Positions 10,200 to 19,875 of a stretch of 64,000 nt of DNA are shown one piece after another. The notes under the pieces are model-generated. The model did not search any database and was not told the origin of the DNA. It was given only the letters and a program-made list of their open reading frames with translations. The stretch is from NCBI GenBank assembly GCA_030068145.1, contig JAPJBO010000096.1, positions 248,001 to 312,000 on the forward strand, in the 5' to 3' direction. Both the position numbers and the translations under genes were made by a program. Source of the DNA: Diplonema papillatum (taxonomy: Eukaryota > Euglenozoa > Diplonemea > Diplonemida > Diplonemidae). How positions within the stretch are numbered: the stretch's first letter is position 1; the number at the start of each line of letters is the position of its first letter.

Positions 10200-10850
10200 G
10201 TTTAGCAGCGGCTGCCGAATCATGCCGTGGCACCGTCCCTTTGTGCGTCTGCTTCGCAGAAAAAGTGTGGGAAAGGAGTCCAGGACTCCGTGGTTTGAAA
10301 CCATATCTTTGCGCCCTTGAACCACTATGTCCCTTGCTGCGGCCACAGCATCCAAATCAGCAACATGGAGGTACTGCAATCGCTGCTGAGGGGTCTTGTC
10401 TTCCGACTCCCGCACTCGTACAGTACGCGTATGCGGTCGCGACTTCACACACGGGTGCATGAGCTTGTAGTGCCGGCGTAAGTCCGACTTGCTTGTGCAG
10501 AAGTGTCTGCAATCCTTTCTTTGACACCGCAGGTTTGCGTTGTACCCCGGTCGAAATGTATCGGGGTTGAAGCGTATACCCTTTCGCTTTTCGAGCTGAG
10601 TCAAGGTTTCGAAGTGCAAACCGGGCTGCGGTTGAAATGCTACTGACTCCCCTTCGACGTCAGCAACCTGCGAAAAGATGCCCTGGGATGCTTGACTTTG
10701 CCGGGATGTTTGACTTCGGATGTCATCCTCGGTATCGGTCTCTTCACTTGATGATGTGTCTGCATCCCGAGCAGACTGTGAAGCAGCATCCGTCCGCTCA
10801 GCGTGTGCTGCCGTGAATGAAGGCGGCTGCGAGACAGGCGTATCAGGCAC
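10176..10850 (-). CDS. C2H2 zinc-finger ORF without an ATG (retroelement ORF1 or interrupted host sequence)
   Basis: The open minus frame extends a little upstream of 10850, but no ATG opens it (the codon at 10850 is GTG). It looks 5'-truncated. The first ~60 residues are Ser/Thr/Glu-rich. A classical C2H2 finger sits near residues 105-125 (CQRKDCRHFC, then LRRHYKLMH). It ends four bases before the RT ORF, and its stop lies inside the 29-bp direct repeat. R2-like and NeSL-like LINEs carry such a finger upstream of RT, so it could be ORF1. If the repeat is a true target-site duplication, it is flanking DNA that happened to be interrupted. I cannot decide between these. Confidence 0.5.
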   Translation of the reverse strand: MPDTPVSQPPSFTAAHAERTDAASQSARDADTSSSEETDTEDDIRSQTSRQSQASQGIFSQVADVEGESVAFQPQPGLHFETLTQLEKRKGIRFNPDTFRPGYNANLRCQRKDCRHFCTSKSDLRRHYKLMHPCVKSRPHTRTVRVRESEDKTPQQRLQYLHVADLDAVAAARDIVVQGRKDMVSNHGVLDSFPTLFLRSRRTKGRCHGMIRQPLLNVLKRTQC

Positions 10851-11039
10851 AACGCTTTCAACGTTCGGGGTCGGCTCGGGAATTTCGTTGGGTGTGCCCT
10901 CGGGTATGGTTCCACCTCCTCCTTCCTTCGTCCGTTCTCCTTAAAAAAAGGGGGTTTTCAAAGTGTGTTGTGGCTCGTAACCAACCGCCACGGGGCACTA
11001 CTTCCACCAGGTGAAAGTGTTTACGCTTTCTCGAGAGTT

Positions 11040-11450
11040 GTAGCCATTTTTCACAGCGGAGGGGGGGGGGGGGCAGCGCTCTTGTTAAGGATCAGCCACT
11101 TTGGCCGGATGGCCGGATAAACCAGACCCCCCCCTCCCCCCCCCCCCTACAGTGCAGTTGCCTTGGAGGCTGGGTGGTCAAATTCTCTAAGGTGAAATGG
11201 TCAAAATTCCCTGCCAAAAGTGGGCCCACAAAAATTTTCCAAAGTGTGGTATTTGGGGTATTTGGGGCAAAAAAAATTTTTTTTTCTGACCGCCCACCGT
11301 GGTGACCACCTTAGAGTGTGACAGGTAGCGTCTCCCCCCTCCACAGTGAAAATAGCCTGAGGGGGGGGGGGGGGGGGGGGGGGGCCGGGATGGTCATGGT
11401 GGATGGATGGATTGTTCTTAACAAGATGCCTGGGGGGGGGGGGGAAGAAG
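11040..11450. other. G- and C-homopolymer-rich intergenic DNA
   Basis: Contains a G run near 11063-11077, two C runs near 11128-11148 able to pair with it, a G run of over 20 near 11359-11384, and another near 11431-11442. No credible gene. Homopolymer lengths here may be unreliable in an assembly. Confidence 0.7.
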
Positions 11451-12700
11451 GGCGGCGACAGGCGTGGCACGCAGAGAGAACGAAGGGCTCCGCCTTCGTC
11501 CCCCCTGCTCCTCTCGCCTCTCGCTCCTGCGTGCAACCTGCACGCCCCGCTTCTTCTTTTGATTGACTCCCTCCGCTGGGGTTTGTATGTTAGAATTCAT
11601 GTATGGGTAACCCCTGTTTGTGCGGAGTATGGCCCAGGCCGTAGGCTTCCTCACGTCGCAGCTGACGCTCCTTCCTAGTGACCGCGCGCTGTCCGTAACG
11701 GTAGCTTCGTTGGACAATGGCTCCCTGCTTCGTGTCCTGTGTGCTTCTGTGACAACATGCATCCGGGGGGGGACGCCTTCTTGTTTGCTATGCGTTGCGC
11801 TTTTCGCATTGCTATGACGGTGCATTGCGTTGCGCTTTTCGCTTTGCTATGACGGTGCATCGCGTTGCGCCGCGGTCTATCGGGAGCTGTCTCTCACGGA
11901 AAACTGCGAAAACTGCTACCCGGTCTATCAGGAGGGACATGCTCGTTGCGTGCCTTTACGTTGTGTCGCAGTTCGGTGCGCAAAGCGAAAGAAAATTGGA
12001 ACCGATCATATTAACGGAGTAGAGTAGTTCACAACGGAAAACGGTCAGACCGCACAACGAATGAGAAGATGTCAAGAGAAGTCGTCCACAGAAGCGAAGG
12101 TGGTGGTATGTTTCTTCAATTCTGAATAGTACACTAAGTAGTTGCACTATCCAAACTAACACAAGGGAACATTTCTGGAACAACATCGCGCACGAAAGGT
12201 TAAGCGAGGCTATGGTGTTGGAAACTCTAGACTGCTTCGGGTTTTAAGGACTCTCTTAGAAAGGTTTGCATCATGTACACGCGAAGAACAAGATGCTTGC
12301 CTATCCTGTTACTGTTTGTTGACCAGTTCATGCTCCCGACTCCGCAAATGGTCTCTTTTGCCTGGCAGACCAACGGCTTCGCTTTGCACGAACCAATAAC
12401 GATGGGACTTCCCAGTATTGGCGGCGGCTAGGCGGGTAAACACACATTGAGTGATATGCTCAGGTTGAGAGACGTGAGACCTGCAACAGCGTGGTCGGCA
12501 AAGCAAACAGTGGGTGTGAACCTCACCGTCGCTTCAACCCAGCAAAGTGGGGAGGCGGCAACCGCGAAACACGACGTGCCTCCTGCTGACGTCTGGATTT
12601 GCCACGACCCAAGGTTGCCGGATACAGCAGCGCGTAGTGAGGCGCTGCAAAGGGGTTTGGTTAGTCACGATGCAAGCTCGTGTGTGCATGCATCCAGGAC
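11450..12700. other. Intergenic region, no gene seen; short 35-bp tandem repeat
   Basis: No frame with protein-like composition. About 2.3 copies of a 35-bp unit (core GCGTTGCGCTTTTCGC) occur at 11789-11870. Confidence 0.6.
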
Positions 12701-12719
12701 AGAAAGCTAGGTCCAGTTT

Positions 12720-13506
12720 CTCTGATGGCCGTTCTCGGGATGCAGCGAGTTGAGGAGGTCCTCGGCCACTTCGTTGCCTTCCACGTCCGCAATTTAGATC
12801 GTCGACGTCGGCGAGAGGATCTTGCGGGGTGAATTGTCGTGCGGATTAGACACAAGCTTGCCAGGACCCAAAGTTGCCGGATGGATACATAAGGGCGCTG
12901 CCCTTATGCCCTTGAAGTGCAGCAGGCCGTCTTTGGTACGATACCAACCATGCAAGCTGACGTGTGTCTGCACCTTGGCGCTTCAACTTCACTCGTGACT
13001 GTTCTCGGGATGCAGTGAGTTGAGGAGGTCCTCTGCCACTTCGTTGCCTTCCACGTCCGCAATTTGGATCGTCGACGTCGGCGAGAGGATCTTGCGGGGT
13101 GAAGTGTCGTGCGGATTGGACACAAGCTTGCCAGGACCCAAGGTTGCCGGATGGATACATAAGGGCGCTGCCCTTACTTGAAGTGCAGCAGGCCGTCTTT
13201 GGTACGATACCAACCATGCAAGCTGACGTGCGTCTGCACCTTTGGCGCTTCAACGTCACTCGTGACTGTTCTCGGGATGCAGTGAGTTGAGGAGGTCCTC
13301 TGCCACTTCGTTGCCTTCCACGTCGGCAATTTGGATCGTCGACGTCGGCGAGAGGATCTTGCGGGTGAAGTTTTCGTGCGGATTAGCCACAGCTTGCCAG
13401 GACCCAAGGTTGCCGGATGGATACACAACTTGGAGTGCAGCAGGTCGTCTTTGGTACAATACGTACCATGCAAGCTGACGTGTGTCTGCACCTTGGCGCT
13501 TCAACT
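12720..13506 (-). repeat. Downstream copies of the C2orf81-like gene's 3' end
   Basis: Three tandem copies, about 250-270 bp each, are marked by the same end-of-gene segment near 12733, 13003 and 13269 (the real gene's is near 13521). Each keeps the final ~35 codons (IADVEGNEVAEDLLNSLHPE) and usually the stop, then ~130 bp of 3' flank. Point changes differ between copies. They lie directly downstream of the intact gene in the same orientation. Confidence 0.85.
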
Positions 13507-15300
13507 TCACTCGTGTCTGTTCTCGGGATGCAGTGAGTTGAGGAGGTCCTCTGCCACTTCGTTGCCTTCCACGTCCGCGATTTGGATCGTCGACGTCGGC
13601 GAGCGGATCTTGCGGGGCGAAGTGTCGTGCGGGTTCGCCCCAGGCTTGCCGTGACCCGTGGTTGCAGGATACATCGGCGGCGGCAGCGGCGCCGGGCGCG
13701 ACGCCCTGGGCGACCCGGCCGGCTTGCGCTCCCTGTTCTTCGAGTGCGGCAGGTCGCCCTTCGTCGCCACGTGCAGATTCGACGGCACCGGCGCCACCGC
13801 CTGCGGCACCGCGAAAGCAGGCTGCTGCTGCTGCTGCTGCTGCTGCGGCTGCTGCTGCCCAGTCCCGGGTGTCATCGCCTTGGGCTGCGGGCTCCGCGCC
13901 CCTTTGCCGGCGGGGTCAGGTGACCGGACACCGGATGACCCAGGGGGTGCTGGTGTCCTGCGCTTGGCCTGGGAGGGGTTTGGTGTGGCGGGGTGGTTGC
14001 TGCTGCCGGCTGTCGTTGGGTGGAGATCCGATGGCGCCGGTAGGGTGGGGTTGCCGCTGGCGGCGCCGGCCGCCGGTTCGGGTTGGTCGCCGACCATGTC
14101 GGTCGCCTCGCGCTTGACGCCCATCGAGTCGAGGATTTTCTTGTACTCGGCCCGCGCCATCCGCGACTTCGGGTTCTTCAGCTCCGTCCGCAGGTTGGCC
14201 TCCCCTTCCCGCAGCGTCACGCCCCCCACCGGCCGGGCGCCGACGACCATCGGCCCGCTGGAGTCCTCCGGCTGCACGTGGTCGCTGATCTTCTGCTTGT
14301 CCTGCCGCTGCTTCTTCCCGGTGCGTCCGGCTGGGTTGCCTTGCGTGGGCTTCGCGGGCTCCGGGAGGTTGTTGGTGGCGTTGGGTTCTGCACGGGAGGG
14401 GGGGTGGTGGTCTTTGGGGTGGGCCGGCTTCGTGAGGTCGTCGACCTCGTACTTCATGTCGAACCGCTTGGTGACCAGCCGCCGCGGGTTCGAGGGCTGG
14501 ATGACGATCACCTTGCCGTTGACGGCGTCCACGCAGATCTCGCGGCCGGGCTTGTTCTCACGCAGCTGCGCGTTCTGCCGCTCAGCGGCCTCCCTTATTT
14601 CCGCTCGCCGCTTCGCCTCTTGCTTTTGAGACACGACGCCGCCGGACGCGTCCGGATCCCCTAAATCAGCCGCGCTCATCCGTTTCGCAGCCTCCCCGCC
14701 GTCCACCGCCTGCCCCGCGCTCGCCTTCTTGCCGCCCCCCTCCCCGGCCTTCGCGGCCTTGCTCCTCGAGGATCGCTCGCTGGCCGCGCCAATGGTTGAG
14801 TTGAGACCCCCGTGGGTGCCGACGGACGGTCGGCGGTCCACGTTGCTGCCCTGCGTCCGCTTCAGCGCGGACTGCCCCGATTTTTTGCCGTCCTTGTCGG
14901 CGTCTTTGGCGGGGTCAGCGGGGTTGGCCGGGGTCCGATTCTGGATGGGAATCGCTCCGCGAGACCAGGTGTCGGTGGGGCAGGGGGATGGCTCGTCGTC
15001 GGGGATCCACATCTTCGCGCGCTCTTCCGTCGCGTCGCCGGCGTCGCGGGGGACGAAGACGAACTGCACGAGGTCGAGCAGCTCCTTGCACACGCACTGC
15101 ACCGTGTACGGGATAGCCGTCCGGTCGAAGTAGTTCTTGAGCACTTCGTCCTGCGCCCGGCGCACGACGCCCTCCATGATCTCGCTGCACAGCAGCTCGC
15201 CGTCCTCCCGCGCCCGCACATTCTCGCGAATGCGCTCCAAGTACACCGGCGCCGCCGCTTCCTCCAACACCGGCTCTTCTTCCTTTTTCTTCGCCGGCAT
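13507..15300 (-). CDS. C2orf81-like protein (putative ciliary/flagellar)
   Basis: I choose ATG 15300 (MPAKKKEEEP); the frame is open further upstream only through a TTG codon and a likely 5' UTR/acceptor (ATACAG). The product is 597 residues. Residues ~20-110 form the conserved block: a helix with EIMEGVVRRAQDEVLKNYF, IPYTVQCVCKELLDLVQF, then FVPRDAGDA and WIPDDEPSPCPTDTWSRG. From memory of the family this order matches vertebrate C2orf81, a poorly studied protein associated with ciliated and germ cells. The rest is Ala/Pro/Lys-rich low complexity, with a polyglutamine tract near 480-493. Both ends of this gene have been copied outward: the 3' end into 12.7-13.5 kb and the 5' end into 15.4-16.7 kb. 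The homology call is by eye. Confidence 0.6.
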   Translation of the reverse strand: MPAKKKEEEPVLEEAAAPVYLERIRENVRAREDGELLCSEIMEGVVRRAQDEVLKNYFDRTAIPYTVQCVCKELLDLVQFVFVPRDAGDATEERAKMWIPDDEPSPCPTDTWSRGAIPIQNRTPANPADPAKDADKDGKKSGQSALKRTQGSNVDRRPSVGTHGGLNSTIGAASERSSRSKAAKAGEGGGKKASAGQAVDGGEAAKRMSAADLGDPDASGGVVSQKQEAKRRAEIREAAERQNAQLRENKPGREICVDAVNGKVIVIQPSNPRRLVTKRFDMKYEVDDLTKPAHPKDHHPPSRAEPNATNNLPEPAKPTQGNPAGRTGKKQRQDKQKISDHVQPEDSSGPMVVGARPVGGVTLREGEANLRTELKNPKSRMARAEYKKILDSMGVKREATDMVGDQPEPAAGAASGNPTLPAPSDLHPTTAGSSNHPATPNPSQAKRRTPAPPGSSGVRSPDPAGKGARSPQPKAMTPGTGQQQPQQQQQQQQPAFAVPQAVAPVPSNLHVATKGDLPHSKNRERKPAGSPRASRPAPLPPPMYPATTGHGKPGANPHDTSPRKIRSPTSTIQIADVEGNEVAEDLLNSLHPENRHE

Positions 15301-15380
15301 TTGCTGCCGTTTCCTGAGCCCCCTTCCCGGTGCTTTGCTCAACTTTCCTACCTGTATGACAGGTGACAGGGTGGTGTTCA

Positions 15381-16745
15381 AAAAGCTGATTTCAAGGAAT
15401 GTTTTTGTGCTAGTGTTTTGGGTATACGAGGACTAGAAGAATTGTGAAAACGGGTTGGAATGTTTTGGAACCGCAGTGCGGATAGCTTTGTGTATTGTGA
15501 ATCGAATAATTGGGGTACGGAGGACTGCACGAGGTCGAGCAGCTCCTTGCACACGCACTGCACCGTGTACGGGATAGCCGTCCGGTCGAAGTAGTTCTTG
15601 AGCGCTTCGTCCTGCGCACGACGACCTCCATGATCTCGCTGCACAGCAGCTCGCCGTCCTCCCGCGCCCGCACATTCTCGCGAATGCGCTCCAAGTACAC
15701 CGGCGCCGCCGCTTCCTCCAACACCGGCTCTTCTTCCTTTTTCTTCGCCGGCATTTGCTGCCGTTTCCTGAGCCCCCTTCCCGGTGCTTTGCTCAACTTT
15801 CCTACCTGTATGACAGGTGACAGGGTGGTGTTCAAAAAGCTGATTTCAAGGAATGTTTTTGTGCTAGTGTTTTGGGTATACGAGGACTAGAAGAATTGTG
15901 AAAACGGGTCGGAATGTTTTGGAACCGCAGTGCGGATAGCTTTGTGTATTGTGAATCGAATAATTGGGGTACGGAGGACTGCACGAGGTCGAGCAGCTCC
16001 TTGCACACGCACTGCACCGTGTACGGGATAACCGTCCGGTCGAAGTAGTTCTTGAGCGCTTCGTCCTGCGCACGACGCCCTCCATGATCTCGCTGCACAG
16101 CAGCTCGCCGTCCTCCCGCGCCCGCACATTCTCGCGAATGCGCTCCAAGTACACCGGCGCCGCCGCTTCCTCCGACACCGGCTCTTCTTCCTTTTTCTTC
16201 GCCGGCATTTGCTGCCGTTTCCTGAGCCCCCTTCCCGGTGCTTTGCTCAACTTTCCTACCTATATGACAGGTGACAGGGTGGTGTTCAAAAGGCTGATTT
16301 CGAGGAATGTTTTTGTGGTAGTGTTTTGGGTATACGAGGACTAGAAGAATGTTTTGGAACCGCAGTGCGGATGGCTTTGTGTACCGTGAATCGAATAATT
16401 GGGGTACGGAGGACTGCACGAGGTCGAGCAGCTCCTTGCACACGCACTGCACCGTGTACGGGATAGCCGTCCGGTCGACGTAGTTCTTGAGCACTTCGTC
16501 CTGCGCACGACGCCCTCCATTATCTCGCTGCACAGCAGCTCGCCGTCCTCCCGCGCCCGCACATTCTCGCGAATGCGCTCCAAGTACCGCCGCCGCTTCC
16601 TCCGACACCGGCTCTTCTTCCTTTCTCTTCGCCGGCATTTGCTGCCGTTTCCTGAGCCCCCCTTCCCGGTGCTTTGCTCAACTTTCCTACCTGGGGTGTT
16701 CAAAAGACTGATTTCGAGGCATTTCTTTGTGCTGGAGGCACACAA
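15381..16745 (-). repeat. Upstream copies of the C2orf81-like gene's 5' end, ~454-bp unit
   Basis: Three tandem copies (about 15381-15834, 15835-16288 and 16289-16740, the last with small deletions). Each contains the 5' flank, the ATG and about 80-90 codons of the gene, up to the GTGCAGT at the end of the ELLDLVQ block. There each switches abruptly to a shared non-coding segment (GTACCCCAATTATTCG). Coding frames are mostly intact to the break. One copy carries ATGs that could start truncated products. Confidence 0.9.
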
Positions 16746-16793
16746 GGACTAGAAGAAGAAGGGGTAGAAACTGAGCGACTCTTCGGTTGTTGT

Positions 16794-18245
16794 TCAGTGT
16801 TACCAGCTCATACGCATTCTTGACGCCTTGGATTGTACATGTCCAATCTCTCGAAGAAAGTCTCCGAGCATGCAGTGTTGCCAGCTCATACGCATTCTTG
16901 ACGCCTTGGATTGTACATGTCCAATCTCTCGAAGAAAGTCTCCGAGCATGCAGTGTTACCAGCTCATACGCATTCTTGACGCCTTGGATTGTACATGTCC
17001 AATCTCTCGAAGAAAGTCTCCGAGCATGCAGTGTTACCAGCTCATACGCATTCTTGACGCCTTGGATTGTACATGTCCAATCTCTCGAAGAAAGTCTCCG
17101 AGCATGCAGTGTTACCAGCTCATACGCATTCTTGACGCCTTGGATTGTACATGTCCAATCTCTCGAAGAAAGTCTCCGAGCATGCAGTGTTACCAGCTCA
17201 TACGCATTCTTGACGCCTTGGATTGTACATGTCCAATCTCTCGAAGAAAGTCTCCGAGCATGCAGTGTTACCAGCTCATACGCATTCTTGACGCCTTGGA
17301 TTGTACATGTCCAATCTCTCGAAGAAAGTCTCCGAGCATGCAGTGTTACCAGCTCATACGCATTCTTGACGCCTTGGATTGTACATGTCCAATCTCTCGA
17401 AGAAAGTCTCCGAGCATGCAGTGTTACCAGCTCATACGCATTCTTGACGCCTTGGATTGTACATGTCCAATCTCTCGAAGAAAGTCTCCGAGCATGCAGT
17501 GTTACCAGCTCATACGCATTCTTGACGCCTTGGATTGTACATGTCCAATCTCTCGAAGAAAGTCTCCGAGCATGCAGTGTTACCAGCTCATACGCATTCT
17601 TGACGCCTTGGATTGTACATGTCCAATCTCTCGAAGAAAGTCTCCGAGCATGCAGTGTTACCAGCTCATACGCATTCTTGACGCCTTGGATTGTACATGT
17701 CCAATCTCTCGAAGAAAGTCTCCGAGCATGCAGTGTTACCAGCTCATACGCATTCTTGACGCCTTGGATTGTACATGTCCAATCTCTCGAAGAAAGTCTC
17801 CGAGCATGCAGTGTTACCAGCTCATACGCATTCTTGACGCCTTGGATTGTACATGTCCAATCTCTCGAAGAAAGTCTCCGAGCATGCAGTGTTACCAGCT
17901 CATACGCATTCTTGACGCCTTGGATTGTACATGTCCAATCTCTCGAAGAAAGTCTCCGAGCATGCAGTGTTACCAGCTCATACGCATTCTTGACGCCTTG
18001 GATTGTACATGTCCAATCTCTCGAAGAAAGTCTCCGAGCATGCAGTGTTACCAGCTCATACGCATTCTTGACGCCTTGGATTGTACATGTCCAATCTCTC
18101 GAAGAAAGTCTCCGAGCATGCAGTGTTACCAGCTCATACGCATTCTTGACGCCTTGGATTGTACATGTCCAATCTCTCGAAGAAAGTCTCCGAGCATGCA
18201 GTGTTACCAGCTCATACGCATTCTTGACGCCTTGGATTGTACAGA
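16794..18245. repeat. 78-bp minisatellite, ~18.6 copies, almost perfect
   Basis: The unit begins GTTACCAGCTCATACGCATT and ends CATGCAGT. Copies are identical by eye except one C/T-type change in the second unit and the last partial unit. Because 78 is a multiple of three, two plus-strand frames stay open for ~480-520 codons; I regard these as artefacts of the period. It directly follows the 5'-copy array of the C2orf81-like gene. Confidence 0.95.
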
Positions 18246-18249
18246 CATG

Positions 18250-18775
18250 CGCCTGCAGCAGTTACCCCAAATGTAGGTGCCTCAAACGTGCGCCGCAGAA
18301 AAAAAGGCGGGCAAATCCTTTGCAAGAAGAGAAGCCCGCCACAGAGGCGTAAGAACTGACTGAGATTCGAACGAAGCAAATTGAAATCGAAAGCGCAGGC
18401 TCGCGTTGGCACGACGGGAAGGAAGGGGCGAACCGAACAAAGGCCATAAAAGGCAGAAGGAAGGGGGTGTGATGCGGGGCGTGTGTGTACAGGCGCGAAC
18501 CGGGCAGTGGTCAGTTTGAGAGTGACTGCACCCAGCATATACCTGGCCCACCACGTAAAAACGTGCTTTGAACAGTGCGTAGTGAACGTGCAATGATAGT
18601 TTATCGAGTGTGGCCAGTGTGGAAACTGAGGGTCTGTAGACAGGGGAGTCTAGTTCGTCAGGTGGCAGGTTCGTAGCGTGGCACCCCCTCGCACCGACCC
18701 TAATTAATTAGCCTTTCTTTGTTTCACGGCAACATTAACGTTTCTTCGTTTTTACGGGTATCTTCAAAGTAGGCA
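18250..18775. other. Intergenic, no feature seen
   Basis: No coding-like frame, repeat or RNA recognised. Confidence 0.5.
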
Positions 18776-18779
18776 CAAC

Positions 18780-19065
18780 TAAGCACACGCAAGGACGTGC
18801 TTGATAGTGTTGTTGTGCGCCCACGGCACTGATCGTATCTGCACCGAGTTGCGGTTCATCAAGCCGCGGACACACGAGGCGAACCACATCAGCGCGGAGC
18901 TTGAGACAGACAGGACAGCGGTGCGAGCTTGGTTTGTCAGGCGACTGTTCGTGTAGCTCGTTACAGCCAGCCCCATGCTGGACCGCCCATGCTGCAGTGG
19001 CAGGAAAATCCGTCTCGGGGAGAGGGTCAACCGTTTCTATCAGCAATCAGTTCAAAAACTCAGAG
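18780..19065 (+). repeat. Dispersed repeat R2, diverged copy
   Basis: Resembles the copies at 25725, 37545, 51465 and 52885. Read on the minus strand it encodes a conserved short peptide with HRCPVCLKL and LVCPRL, suggesting descent from a coding element. The plus-strand end reads toward AATCAGTTMAAAA, as in other copies. Confidence 0.65.
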
Positions 19066-19870
19066 CGCCCAACTACATACGACGGTGACTAGCTAGAACG
19101 CAGTGACCCGTTTTCGTTTACGATGGTAATCTGCAAAGTCTTGTTGTTGTGATAAAATCACACGTGGTTGAGAGCATCCTTTTTTTCCTTCAGCTTTCCC
19201 GTATTTCAACTACGTGTGACAAAACACGAAATTGCTGTGGGTTGGCCCTGCCGGACAGGGCGGGAGAGGATGTTGCTCCGTGAAACCCAGCATCAATACC
19301 ACCAGCATCTGCGAGATGCTTTGCAATGCAGCCGAGCGCAGCAAACAATCGGCACCCGCAGTTGAAAGGCGAGACGAGAGACGGGCTGCCGGAATACGAG
19401 AAGAGGTGAAAGCAGCACCGGCTTTCGTTCGCTCGCTCCCTTATGTTCCTGTTGGGCTCGAGCAACAACACCGATGTCCTTCGGCAGCAGTGAACCGACG
19501 TACTTCGGCGGAGTTGCGCACGTGCTAGAAAGCTAGCAACAACTACAGCTTGCGGTTCACTCCGCTCCTACCCTTTGCATTGATTCCTGCGCGGACGCTC
19601 GTGCCGGATCCACTGCTTCGAACGAAGCGAGCGGGATAAACTTCTGCCGTGGAACGAAGTGGTAGCCGTTTCTCAAGCTCCCTCCGGAGTTAGACCCTGA
19701 TTCGCCGTCGCCCGTCAAAAGCTGATGGGCCAGATGTCGTGTGCTATCACTCGAGTGACTTGTCTCATCCACACACCGCTGCGAAGGTGTTTGCGCAAGC
19801 GCGCAGACAGAAGACTTGCTACAACTGCACCGCAGCTTGTTTTTGTGCTGCGCTTCGCCCTCCCCCACCC
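19066..19870. other. Region downstream of the PX gene, no gene seen
   Basis: Only short, composition-driven frames. It probably holds the 3' untranslated region of the gene ending at 19876. Confidence 0.5.
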
Positions 19871-19875
19871 TCTCC

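Noticed and set aside
16787-18352. A 521-codon repeat-protein gene
   Set aside because: The frame stays open only because the minisatellite period is a multiple of three; a second frame is equally open and there is no non-repeat coding sequence.
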